This document shows, in pieces, positions 44,696-56,296 of a stretch of 64,000 nucleotides of DNA; positions within the stretch are counted from its first letter, which is position 1; each line of letters begins with the position of its first letter. The DNA lies in NCBI GenBank assembly GCA_030549335.1, contig CM060195.1:11499501-11563500 (forward strand). The letters are read 5' to 3'. The position numbers and the translations under genes are program-made. The notes below the pieces were generated by a model. The model ran no database searches. It saw nothing but the letters and a program-made list of their open reading frames with translations, and was not told the origin of the DNA. This DNA is from Pontederia crassipes (lineage: Eukaryota > Streptophyta > Magnoliopsida > Commelinales > Pontederiaceae).

Positions 44696-47569
44696 TGTAA
44701 TGTCCCGACAGATAAAAAAAAGAAAGGTGAAATTTGATTTAAAAGTGATGGGCATTTTGGTCATTGTCCAGGATGGGACAGCTGCCAAAAAAAAGAACGC
44801 GTCGTCTTCTTTCTCCCATCGCTATAGTGTCGCCCGACAGCTATAGTGCCCGCGCGAACGCCCAGCCGCTGCTGCTCCTTTCGGCCACCCGATCTCCTCC
44901 CTCCGGCAACCGTTTTTCTCCTGAGAGGTACCGATGGAAAGAGGACGACGAGACGAACGTTTTGAAATATAGTATGAGTTGATCGGTCCACCGTGCGTGA
45001 CGCAGTAAGAGAAAAATGTGAGGAGGCTGAAAACCCGTCGTCGACGATTCCGACGATGATTCCGGTTCCAATTCCAATTCCAACGATTCTTCTCCTGGTG
45101 AGTTGTACATTATTCTCAGGTCGATTAGGATCATTTGGAGGGGTTTAATCATATTTTTGTTACAAATCACATAGGAGGCCGAAATTAGGGCTTTCCGACA
45201 AACTTTTCCGACGAACTTTTTCGGCGAGCTGATGGGGGGCTCCGACTGACCTTACCATGACGTCCTGGTAGGTGTACACACGAGAGAGAAACATGTTGGG
45301 TTTCTGGCCATCAAAATTTTAATCACAAATTACTTGTAGGTTCGTCGATTTCGGATTCCGATCGTCGGGCGATATCTTCGACGACTTGTCCTCAATGTGG
45401 ATTGGTAAGCGAATGAAAATGCACAATAAATTTGATTTTAGATATGAAACTGAATTTTAATTAATTTTATTATACTACTAATGAAGAATGCCACGTTCGA
45501 CGTTTGACGGATATGATTTGTATTTAGAGAGCGGGAGGATCTCGTTTATTGTGGTAAGGATATGATTGGTGACCGAAACTATTTATATGATTTAATTCAT
45601 AATTGATTAGAATTGGTTATAGGGGTCTAATCCGAATTATTATATGCTTAAATGGACATGATAGATGGTTGTCCGATGAGCTTTGAGTAGGGTGTTGTAA
45701 GTTGGCGATTTCTTTTTTCCTATTGATAAACATTCTAAAAATCTATAGTGATGATTGATTTATGAAAATTAGTTTACATGACAATTATAGTTCATTAATT
45801 ATGAACTTAGGTAAGAAAATTATTAATTATAACTCTAGGTACCAAGATGTCGTTAGAAAGGATTATTATGAAGTGATTAACGAACTAAAAGATAAATGAT
45901 ATTTAGAAGTTATAAATGTCTTAAATGATAAGTTTATGTTCCTAAGTAAAGTTTAAATGGACGTAATAGATATTTCTCTTTTTTTAACAGATTCGAATGG
46001 AAGTTAGTTGAGACTTAAGGAACCTAAGGTGAAGGAACTTATCTCAATTGATATGAATTGCTAAATCCTTCGGGGTGAAGACATTGTTCCACCCGATGTG
46101 GAAATGGATTTTTTGTGATAGTTTTTCTCATGCATATTTATACATTTGTATGCTTCATATGTATGTCATCATATGACTTGTGATACTTTATTATAAATTT
46201 TGAAAATCCGTTGAAGTTTATGCTTGTGAAATTGAGGTGAATATTTGATTTTTGAAAAGGAAAGTTTATATGATGGTTTCTAATTCTAAACTTCTATTTG
46301 GAAACTGCATACATGCATCATGTGCATTACATGTAAAAACTCGCATAAGGCGGAGTGTTTTCACCTCAGAGGATTGGTCAATTCTGAGTAGACCGATTGG
46401 GGTTCGATTTGCTCTGTGTCGATATAGTGACACGAGGAGCAGGTTCAACACCATGTGTCGATATAGTGACACGAAGGGTGAAATTAGAATAACCATCCTG
46501 TGGCGATATAGTGACACGATGGATGGAATGGAAAAAGAAAAGAAACAAGCTCTGTGTCGATATAGTGACACGAGGAGCGATTCAACGTCCTGTGGCAATA
46601 TAGTGACACGAGGGACGAAATTAGAACAACCACTCTGTGGCGATATAGTGACACGAGGGGTGTGCGAAGAAGCACTCGATTGACGAGTGATATGGATATT
46701 CGTGTTTGATGATGATTCCCCAACTTATATACTATATATGTATGATTTCACCATGCATGTGCATACATAACATTCATTTTGCGTGATCATTATGTGAATG
46801 AGTTCCTTTTGAAGAAGAGTGGATTTAAATATTTCATGAAAATAAGATGTTGATTTTCGCAACGGTTTTCATTTGAGATAGTCGTTTTAACTCACTGAGC
46901 TTAATCCATGCTCACCCCTTTCTCTTTTAATATTTACAGGAAAGAAATACGTATACTGCATGATTGTTTGGAAATAGGTATTGAATCAAAAGGGATAGTG
47001 TGTGAGATTCCGCGGGGAGCGCATCCGTCTTAATGTTATTCTTTTGATACTTATCGTTTCTTTTTAAACTGGCTATTATGATTTTATTTATCTCGACGTC
47101 GTCTGGTTTTGGGTTGTGGCCCATGATTTATTGTGGATATAAATTGATTGATGGGAGTTGAGGCTCCATGATTTATGGATGAGGTGATATGGGCGAGTCC
47201 CTATCATGAAATTGGTTAAGGGCTTATGACCCTTAATGAATTTTGGAAAGCATTCGATATGTTTTGTTAGTGTAATAGTTTTGAGATGAAACTTTTTGGG
47301 CTCGAGTCCCATATTCTCGATAATTATAAACTGCTAGTGACGTACATATTAAATTTTATAAATTGCCTGTGATGTGAATAATTATGGATAAATGTTGTAT
47401 TTGACGCATGAACGAATTAACGCATACGTCATGCCGAAATTTTTGAAAACTTTCAGTGTTAGTTGATTTTTGGAACATTAGTTTTCGTTAAAAATTTGAA
47501 TTTGAATTTAAACGATTGAATTTCCGATTTCACCCCTTGTGGCGTCAAAAGAAGTCGAAGGACGTCACA
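44696..47569. mobile_element. Solo LTR (Del/Tekay-like) with CCGCG target duplication
   Basis: Starts TGTAATGTCCCG and ends GACGTCACA (inverse TGTGACGTC), flanked by perfect CCGCG at 44691-44695 and 47570-47574. TGTAAyGTCCCG-type starts and an ACTCACTGAGC block followed by CTCACCCC (46890-46917) are typical of Del/Tekay chromovirus LTRs, from recall. No coding domain. It contains six copies of a hairpin motif (46414-46657). The 2.87-kb length is long for an LTR. Confidence 0.9.
46414..46657. repeat. Six-copy hairpin repeat TGTSGATATAGTGACACG inside the solo LTR
   Basis: Six copies of TGTGTCGATATAGTGACACGA or its TGTGGC variant occur at intervals of about 36-55 bp. Where intact, GTGTC and GACAC can pair around an 8-nt loop. 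The ATATAGTGACACG core is identical in all copies while spacers diverge, and the minus strand reads repeatedly as SLYRHR. Confidence 0.9.
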
Positions 47570-49449
47570 CCGCGGCTTCGGACCACAGCCTACAATATCT
47601 CTTTGCCACCGCTTCCACTTACCTCCTTTACTCTCCTCTCGTTTCGGATGACTTCCTCCGGTAGTATCGGCCGTGGAGTGAACGCCTTGTCAGCCGTTGA
47701 GCCGCAGTCCAAATTAGGAGAACCGAGTGTTCTCTTAGAGGTTAGAGATTTAAAGGCCAGAATGAAGAAGTCAGGACAAGAGATCTTGCATGGCGTCAAC
47801 CTCATCATCAAGGAGGGCGAGGTTTTAATATATTCCCATTCTGAATTTCCATTTTTTTTCTTTTTGTTTTCTTTCGTGTTTCCTTTTGAATTCTAACCCT
47901 TTTCTTTTCTTCTATTGGTGTTGTCAAGACTCACGTAATAATTGGGAAGTATGGATCCGGGAAAAGCATATTTTTGCAGGTGATATGGGCAACTTAATTT
48001 TATTGCTTATTTTACTACTTTACAATTAGGGTTCTCATTCTTCGATATGCTCACAGGCTCTCGTTGGACATCCACAAATTGAAGTGACCCAAGGCACTGT
48101 TCTCTTCAAAGGTATAAATTTGCTTGACATGACTCCCCAAGAAAAGTCTGATGTTGGACTTTTCACGGCGTTTCATACGCCTGAGGGGGGGCCAGTGAGG
48201 AGGATGATTGACCATTTGCAGCTGCTGGATAATAGTAGTCAAAAGCTCACAAAAGAAGAGTATGAAATATCTCCTCCTGAGGTATGAATGTTACCTGATT
48301 AAGTAGACACCAACGAAAATTATATATGCCAGTTTGTAATTGGTGAAAGTTCATTTGTGTTATAAAATATCTCCTCATGAGGTAGGAAGGTTACCTGATT
48401 AAGTAGACTCTATTGTTGCAGTTTAAGACCTGGTGAATCCTAAAATTCCTGCTCCAACTATGGATCCAAACTTCTCCGACAATCTTCTAACCAGTGTGGT
48501 ACAAAATGAGTGGAACTGGTTTTTTAAGGTTCGACATATAGTTTAATTAGTTTTGTTTACGTTTTAAAACACACCTTTTTTTTCTTTCTTTCTTCTTCTT
48601 TACTTTTTTTTTCTTTTCTTTTGTTCTTTTAGGTGTTCAGCATGTGAAACCAAATGAGATATGTTAACATATTACAGAGACTTTAACCAATAAGCACAAA
48701 CCAAACCATTGAGATTTACTTTTTGTTTTACTTGAAAATAAATTACTATCTTGTCGCCAGGAATATTTGTAGGCCACTGCTTTTTATTTTAGGGACATTA
48801 GCTTTATCTAGTTTCATTTTCACCAACTCCTTCCTCTTTCATCTGTAGTATCTCGAAGCAGATTTGGCTATTCTAGATGAGATTGATTCCACGTCAAGCT
48901 ATGATGCACTAGTAGCAAAAGCGATCAACGTGTTTTTGACGAGCAAAAAATCAGCTTTGATTATCACTCATCATCTAGGCCTCTTGGATCACATTTCTCC
49001 CAACTTTGTCCATATAATGGTAAGACCTTGACTCATCCCATGCTTCTATTATATCTCAATTCCAGTTGTGTAGATAGATGTGGATTGTAGCAAAATCCTT
49101 ATAGAGTTTGTGAACATAGAATTTGGAGATCATTTTAGGATTGATTAAAAATAATAGAATAATTGCATGCCCCATATGAGTCAGGCATCTGAGTATAAAA
49201 ACCAACAACAACTCACACGTAGAGCGTAGTGTGCGATCTTATTTTATTTAGTATTCACGTATCCATTATTTAGTATTCACGTATCCCTATGCCTGCTATT
49301 CTTTCTTAGGAAAATGGTAGTTTTCACATATCCACATGCCTCCTATTCTTTCTTAGGAAAATGGCAAGATTTCGAACACGGTAAACACATGGATCGCGAA
49401 ACAGCTTGAGAAGGCTCACTACTTTGAGCTTCGCCCACCATTTTATTGA

Positions 49450-50002
49450 AGTTGCTAAGAAAAGTTTACCTGAGCAACATCTCATTATGAATATTTCCCA
49501 TAGCATTCGCTCCTTTTTTTTTATATCTTTATGGAGGGTTTCTTTTTGAAGTGTTTGTTCTTTCTTTTTATTTTTTTTTCTTACCTTTTCTCGTCAAAGC
49601 TACTTGAAGCATAAGATTGTTAAGTTTCTATTTGGCCCTTTCTTATTTTGTGATCTTGGATACATACTTAATTATGTTCCAATTTAAACTATTTCGGACG
49701 AGAAGAATTAGTTAACCGCATATCTGATGGCCTCCGCCCATTTGTATAATTTGTTAAAGCATAAAAAATATAATCTCTAAAATAGACAACCATTTTTCAG
49801 TTGAAGCATAGAATTAAATGGAGTATCAGAAATTGACTCCTCCGGTTATAGCAGGTCAGAACATGCATAATAATTACATAAAATCCCAAACTTAGTTTAT
49901 ATGTTTTGCATGCACAGAAACAATTTGTCAAACAGTAACATGATCCACATATGTAAACACGTACACTAAAATCCAATTCCGAAAGGTCTGTACCAAGAAG
50001 AT
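49450..50002. other. Spacer between SufC-like A and duplication copy 2
   Basis: 49438-49505 (TTTATTGAAGTTGCTAAGAAAAG...) also occurs at 31318-31385 and 50338-50405. The rest is AT-rich, with no gene seen. Confidence 0.7.
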
Positions 50003-50453
50003 AACATGATAAAATCACTGAGGTCCATAAAATAACACGATTAAGATCCAAACTAATTATATTACTGAGGTCTAAAAGATAATATGATAAAGTTCCAAAC
50101 TGAGATCGAAAAGATAACTAGACAAAGTACCAAACTAGAAGATAACAAGTCACAGAGGTCTAATTAAAAGACAACATGATAAAGTTCCAAACTAATAATA
50201 TAGGTCTAAAAGATAAGATAAATTTTCAAACTCTACTGGCTGAGACTTCATTCCCATCCCCCTTTTGCTTTCTACTCACACAGACTTAATGACTCCATCG
50301 ACCTAAAAAAGAAATAATAATCTGAGTGGCAAGATCAGTTTATTGAAGTTGCTAAGAAAAGTTTAGCTGAGCAGCATCTCATTATGAGCATTTCTCATAG
50401 CGTACAATTTTGTGAGCTCGTCAAATTTCCTTTCCTAACGATATCACCATGGT

Positions 50454-51197
50454 CTAAGACATAACATGATATAAAGTTATAAAGTTGCAGACTTCATTCC
50501 CTCGATCAGACTTAATGCTTCCAATGACCTAAAAAGAATGAAATGATAAGGCAAGATCACAACTTTCTTACCATGATATGGACTTTATGGACTTTAGCAC
50601 GGATCGACTCCTCATATACCGTCTCCTCCTTGAAGAGGTCAACTGCCTGCTTCAATTTTTGTTTGCTCAATCCGATGTCAATGTCGTCCATAATCCCTAA
50701 ATCTGGTTCCAAAAGTTGCAAGAAGAAAAATTAACTTTAAATGCTAACTTATATGCATGAGTTTTTTCTTTTCTAAAAATACGTACTGAAATTCTAGCTA
50801 TTTCGTTCAGCATGTCTCCACACTCGTTGATGGAGCGCAGAGAATGGTCGAACCGGTCAACGATGTCAAGAGTTTCATATGTTTGCTTAATTCTATCAAT
50901 AATTTACAGGAAGGGCTCATTCATAAGAATAAATGTATTACATAATTTTTAAACATAACGTACCAAGTACCTCAAAAACACCAACTGGTTTGTGCCCATC
51001 ATATATGGCTCTGCCCGTCATTTCATTACACAAAAATTCAAAAAGTGAAAACTCCCTAAAACTTGTCATATACGTTTCTTCCTTTGAATGCTGTTGTTCC
51101 ATCAACTATTTTGTAGTTGGGATCACCCGATAGCACCTAAATAAACAAAAAGAAAAATTAATAGTTAGCATGATACATATATATCTATATATGTATG

Positions 51198-51247
<50 letters not shown>

Positions 51248-52285
51248 CACGAGGGTTTTCCAATTTTCTTACTTTTAACAAGGTTGATTTTTCGCATCCA
51301 GGTTCACCAACAATAGCATAAACCTGAAAGGAAGAGTATAGAAATGAATTCCGAAATGGTCCCAAATCTTTGTATGACTCCAAAAGTTAAGGTTGGAAGA
51401 AACAAAGAAAAAAAAAGAGTGAAACTCGCCAACCAAAACTTGAAAGAAATAGTCGAAAGAGGTCTTTAGGAAAAAAAGATGGTCATCGCCGACGGTCTCA
51501 GGAGTAAGAACCTAAAAAAATCACGAAAATAGAACTCGAATGAACATCACGAAAATAGAAAAAAATGATGATTTACAAGAGAAGTGTTTGACGTGCACTT
51601 CGCCACTGAACAGAAACTTAAAAACCATGACGAAATCGCTAACTCAAAGGGAGATGGAAAAGAGGAGGAGCTTCGGTGCATAGCTTGCAAAAATCTAAAA
51701 AAAGTAAAATACAAAAGAGGAGGAGCTCCGGTGGTGCATAGCTTGCAAAAATCTAAAAAAAGTAAGATAGAAAAGAGGAGGAGCTCCGGTGCATAGCTTG
51801 CAAACGTAAAATAGAAAAGAGGAGGAGCTCCGGTTCATAGAGAGGAGGAACTCCGGTGCATAGAGAGGAGGAGCTCCGGTGGTGCATAGCTTGCAAAAAT
51901 AAAAAAAAAAACGTAAAATAGAAAAGAGGAGGAGCTCCGGTGCATAACTTGCAAAAAAAAAAACTCGGATCTCATTCTCATTGATTTCTAAGTTGACGCC
52001 GTTCAACACCGCTTTGTTGTTTTCTTTAAGGACTGGCTTCAAGTCTTTCACCAGCAAAACAGGCGGCGCACATGCCAGCGTAGCCTTGAGCGCGAGACCG
52101 GAGGTGGCGGATGGAAGAGCAGGGACGCCATTGCTTGGAGGTGGCCGGTGGTTTGAGAGAGAGAGGAAAACAAAAGGAGGGGTTTGAGAGATTGAGAGAA
52201 GAGTGATTTGAGAGACGAGGAAAGGAAAACAAAGTGATTTGAGAGGGAGGGAGAACCGAGAGAGAGCACTGTCAAATGATAGCAT
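50454..52285 (-). pseudogene. SufC-like plastid ABC ATPase, copy B2 (degenerate)
   Basis: Same exon layout as copy B1 (52285 start; exon 2 at 51323-51273; stop near 50454). Here the exon 2 acceptor is intact (TTTCAG/GTT), but Walker A reads GEPGCEKST, losing the last glycine of GxGKS. Exon 3 lacks about 70 bp covering the middle of the domain, and exon 5 lacks about 35 bp covering the region where the H-loop would be. Walker B survives as LGIMDDIDIGL-like. It decays differently from B1, showing that both have been under little constraint since the duplication. Confidence 0.8.
51657..51955 (-). repeat. Tandem GGAGCTCC repeats, copy 2
   Basis: Same array as 32690-32985, within intron 1 of copy B2, with the same unit order, so it predates the duplication. 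Confidence 0.85.
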
Positions 52286-52893
52286 TTGTCAGGTGGTTCT
52301 GAAGTTAGTAAGTAATGGACTCGCAGTGGAAAAAGTGCCATCGGCTGTTTCATGCAAAGTCGGTTTCATTATTTCGGTTGGAGGGAGAGAAGCAAAGTCT
52401 CGAACGTTGAGCCTTTGAACAAAAATAATAGCATTATTTGTTGACAGCAATTAGCCATCATCACAGCGTCCTAATTATAAAGTAAAAAAAATGCGAGGAC
52501 TCAATATCTGTGAAATTTTCTACGTACCATTTAACTCTTTTTTTTTTTACCTTTTACTTTGTCAAATGTTCTCTGCACTCGAACATTATAACATAAAATA
52601 TGTCAATAGATTTTTGACACACCGTATACCACATAATTTTAATCATTGAATAAGCTAAAGAATTAACTTTATTCTGGCTGTTATTATCGAACATTACCTG
52701 TATTTCCATATAATGACGAGGGTCAAAGATGAAATTAAGAAAAAAACTTATTCTTCGTAAATAGAAAAAAATGTGAGATAAGTAATTATTGCTTTTAGCA
52801 AAAATTGTTTAACCCCAATTGCAATTCTTAAGAATAAATAAATAAATCTTATTATAAGAATAATAAAAGAGAGCCAAACAGCTCAAGTTTTAA

Positions 52894-53944
52894 GGGTAAA
52901 TTATATTAAATACGCTCCAACTTTAAGGTTTGCTCCGCCGTATGTCCAAACTTCATTTTGTAACACAAATGTCCTTCATCGTTTAATGTGTTTCACCTGA
53001 TGTCCTCTTTATCTGGAATAACCAATTTTCTGATTTTTCATCGATGTGACGTCCACGTGGTCATCTCCTCTTTCCTCCACACAAATAGTCATCTGACATG
53101 GCATGATCAAATGTGACATATAAAATTACACCAATGCCTTCAAACTTTAAGGTTTGCTCAGTAATATCCTCCAACTTCACTTTATAACACAAATATCCTT
53201 CATCTCTTAATATATTTCACCCGATGTCCTCTTTACCTGGCACAATCGATTTTTCGATTTTTCATCGACGTGGTGTCAACGTGGCCATCTCCTCTTTTCT
53301 CCATGCAAATAGTCATCCGACGTGACATGCTCCTACATGACACATAAAATTACATCAAATGTCCTCCAACTTTAAGGTTTGCTCAGCAATACTCTCCAAC
53401 TTCATTTTGTAACAAAAATGCCCTTCATCTTTTAATACATTTCACCCGATGTCCTCTTTACCTCGGATGAAACCATCTTACTTACCGTAAGTTGACTCAC
53501 TCACTATTAAATTATTTCCTTATTTCCCTCTTTGTCATCGTTCGCATGAAACCTCCTTCACCGTTCGCACTCCTTCATCGATTGCTCTCCTCGTCGTTTG
53601 CATCTTTCATCGTTAACCTTTCGCATTCGGCGGCCGTCATCTTTGCCCAAATTGGTGTAATTTTATATGCATTTGTTGAGCAAACTTTAAAGTTGGAGGG
53701 CATTGATGTAATTTTATGTGCCATGTAGGAGCATGCCACGTCGGACGACTATTTGCATGGAGGAGAGAGGAGATGGTCACGTAGACACTACGTCGACGAA
53801 AAATCGGAAAACCGACTGTGCCAGGTAAAGAGGGCATCGGGTGAAATATATTAAAAGATGAAGGACATTTGTGTTACAAAGTGAAGTTGGAGGTTATCGC
53901 TGAGCAAACTTTAAAGTTGGAGAGCATTTGGTGTAATTTACCCC
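52894..53944. mobile_element. Foldback (MULE-like) element F3, both ends present
   Basis: Starts GGGTAAATTATATTAAATACG and ends CATTTGGTGTAATTTACCCC. Arms are inverted copies of each other for several hundred bases. Flanks AAGTTTTA (left) and AAGTTTTT (right) suggest an 8-9-bp target duplication, the size made by Mutator-like transposases. No transposase gene. F1 occupies the same site in copy 1. Confidence 0.75.
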
Positions 53945-54290
53945 AAGTTTTTTTGTGTATTTTGGCGGAATCATGGCATTATTAATCAATATTCATTCAT
54001 TATTGGATCTTGGTTTAATTATGAATCCGTATATGTAAAACCTATTTGTATAAATTCATACATTCCATAATCCATATTCTAATAAATAGTGATAATTGAT
54101 TTATGGATACCTCTTGCATGACAAAACTATTATTTATTGGTATTTCAATGGGTTTAATGCTCATTAAATGACAACAGATTTGGCAAGTAGAATATCCATT
54201 ATTGTTCAAACAATAACGAGAGAATTACTACGAATATTTAGTGACTTAAGTTGCACGATGTAATGTCAATGATCAATGTTATGATTAATG
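53945..54290. repeat. Spacer unit, duplicated at 55563-55905
   Basis: Shares TATTTTGGCGGAATCATGGC and the following 330 bp with 55563-55905, and its second half with 35312-35480. The foldback-plus-spacer unit was therefore duplicated locally within copy 2. Confidence 0.85.
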
Positions 54291-55562
54291 CAGCGATACC
54301 CTCCAACTTCACTTTGTAAAATAAATGCCCTTCCTCTTTTAACGCATTTCACCCGATGCCCTCTTTATCTCGGATAGTCAGTTTTTCTGTTTTTCGTCGA
54401 TGTGGCGTCCACGTGGTCATCTCCTCTCTCCTCCACGCAAAGAGTCGTCTGACGTGGCATGCTCCGACATGGCATATAAAATTACATCAATGCCCTCCAA
54501 CTTTGAGCTTTGCTCAGCAATACCCTCCAACTGCACTTTGTAACAAGAGGGAGGATGAATTGGTGTTTAACCGAAAATATTGATTTTACGAAAATCATTA
54601 CGGAAGCTTAAAATCGATTCGTTAATATTTAAACCAACACAAAAGCGATTATATCACATGCATAATAAGGTATGAAGGAGAGAGAAAGACAAACACAAGG
54701 TGCACGATGGTTTGTTGATGAGGTTCGGTCACACCTTGACCTACGTCCCCGCTCCGACTTCTCGATCTCGAGACCGTCAGAGATTCTACTAACTTCCTTC
54801 CTTCGTTCCAAATGGGGCAAGGAAGAAATCCTTTACAACTCTTGCATTTTCTCCTTTTCAAGAGGTAAGGCACACCTCTTTTACTTGTAGACTTTCACTC
54901 GTCTTTTCTTCGCTCAAGAGGTAAGACACAATCTCTTTTCACTCAGGAGCTAAACAACTATTATAATATCACAAGAACACTTAACAATCTCTCTTTTACA
55001 ATTTGAAATCTCACACAAGAGTAAGAGAGAAAGAATTGAGAGATTGGCAACTTGGAGCTCAAATGGACTTCTCAAATGTTCTTCCCATTTTTTCTTATAA
55101 GTCTTGATCATTCCTACACCATTGGGTCCTCTTTTATAGCTTTCTTAACTCTATTTAGCCATTGGGACTTGTTTCCTAATTTTGAGGTCAAAATTCGCTC
55201 TCCTCGTCGTTTGCCTCCTCCATCGTTAACTTTTCGCGTTCGTCGGCCGCCATCTTTGTCCAAATTAGTGTAATTTTATATGCATTTGATGAGCAAACTT
55301 TAAAGTTGGAGGGCATTGGTGTAATTTTATATGCCATGTATGAGCATGCCACGTCGGACGACTATTTGTGTGGATGAGAGAAGAGATGGCCACGTGGACG
55401 CTATGTCGACAAAAAATCGAAAAATCGGCTATTCCAAGTTAAAGAGGGCATCCGGTGAAATGCGTTAAATGATGAAGGGCATTTGTGTCACAAAGTGATG
55501 TTGGAGGGTATCGCTGAGCAAATTTTAAAGTTGGAGGGCATTTGGTGTAATTTACCCTAAGT
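54291..55562. mobile_element. Foldback element F4, split by 54548-55195
   Basis: Left arm 54291-54547 (terminal bases missing), right arm 55196-55562 ending TTTGGTGTAATTTACCC. The middle 650 bp differs from all other foldback elements and includes a plus-strand ORF at 54672-54890 without a recognised domain, 'CTCAAGAGGTAAG' repeats (54855-54960) and AT-rich sequence. It is either a captured segment or an insertion. Confidence 0.6.
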
Positions 55563-56296
55563 TTTCTGTCTGTATTTTGGCGGAATCATGGCATTATTAA
55601 TCAACATTCATTCATTATTGGATTCTGGTTTAATTATGAATCCGTATATGTAAACCTATTTGTATAAATTCATACATTCCATAATCCATATTCTAATAAA
55701 TAGTGATAATTGATTTATGGATACCTCTTGCATGACAAAACTATTATTTATTAGTATTTCAATGGGTTTAATGCTCATTAAATGACAACAGATTTGGCAA
55801 GTAGAATATCCATTATTGTTCAAACAATAACGAGAGAATTATTACGAATATTTAATGACTTAAGTTGCACGATCTAATGTCAATGATCAATGTTATGATT
55901 AATGCGCCATTTGTCCATGAAACCCTTGACCAGGGGAAGATTAATTACAATAATGAAATTATTAATGCATGATTCCTATATATGTATATTTTATTGCGTT
56001 TAATGCAAATTTCGTGTTTTTTTTATCATTTTGGAAATAGCAGAAGCAATTGGAAAACCACAAATTCATCAAGACTAGCATATATAAATGAATTATTATT
56101 TTTTTAAAAGTGAACATTTTAAGCATTTAAAATTATTTTGCCTTCTTTGTCCGAGGATTTTTCATATATAAAAAATCAATTGAAAATTAGATGGTAATAT
56201 AAAAATTAAACTCCAAACTTTTGTAGTTGAAAAATAATTGATCAAATTTAATAGAATCGTTATGTAATATAATACAAAACTCTTTCAGAAGAAGTG
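55563..56296. other. AT-rich spacer shared with copy 1
   Basis: 55735-56296 matches 35312-35880. No gene seen. Confidence 0.8.

Larger units (their letters stand above)
44634..49449 (+). pseudogene. SufC-like plastid ABC ATPase, copy A, split by a solo LTR
   Basis: The ATG at 44634 starts a serine/threonine-rich transit-like peptide (MTRISTPCPSFSFPATTMTP). The solo LTR 44696-47569 interrupts it, and the same frame resumes at 47575 (LRTTAYNISLPP). SufC homology starts at LLEVRDLKARMKKSGQEIL (exon end 47821). Next come exon 47929-47979 (Walker A GKYGSGKS), 48057-48281 (ALVGHPQIEVTQGTVLFKG), a broken exon about 48422-48528, 48849-49019 (Walker B LAILDEID; ITHH) and 49357-49449. The exon that should carry FSGGERKRNE has an in-frame stop and reads QNEWNWFFK. 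Plant SufC (ABCI6/NAP7) drives plastid iron-sulphur assembly. This copy keeps both nucleotide-binding motifs but lacks the signature. Confidence 0.82.
50003..52893. repeat. Segmental duplication, copy 2, first block
   Basis: Near-identical to 31003-33920. Lacks about 70 bp of SufC-like exon 3 (near 51060) and about 35 bp of exon 5 (near 50620), and carries a different (TA)n tract (51200-51245). Confidence 0.95.

Noticed and set aside
44634..44846. Independent small gene starting at ATG 44634
   Set aside because: After 44695 the frame runs into solo-LTR sequence. Its first 20 codons are the severed transit-peptide start of the SufC-like A gene.
46414..46657. CRISPR-like spaced repeats
   Set aside because: Eukaryotic nuclear context inside a solo LTR, irregular spacing, no cas genes. 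It is a retroelement-internal tandem motif.
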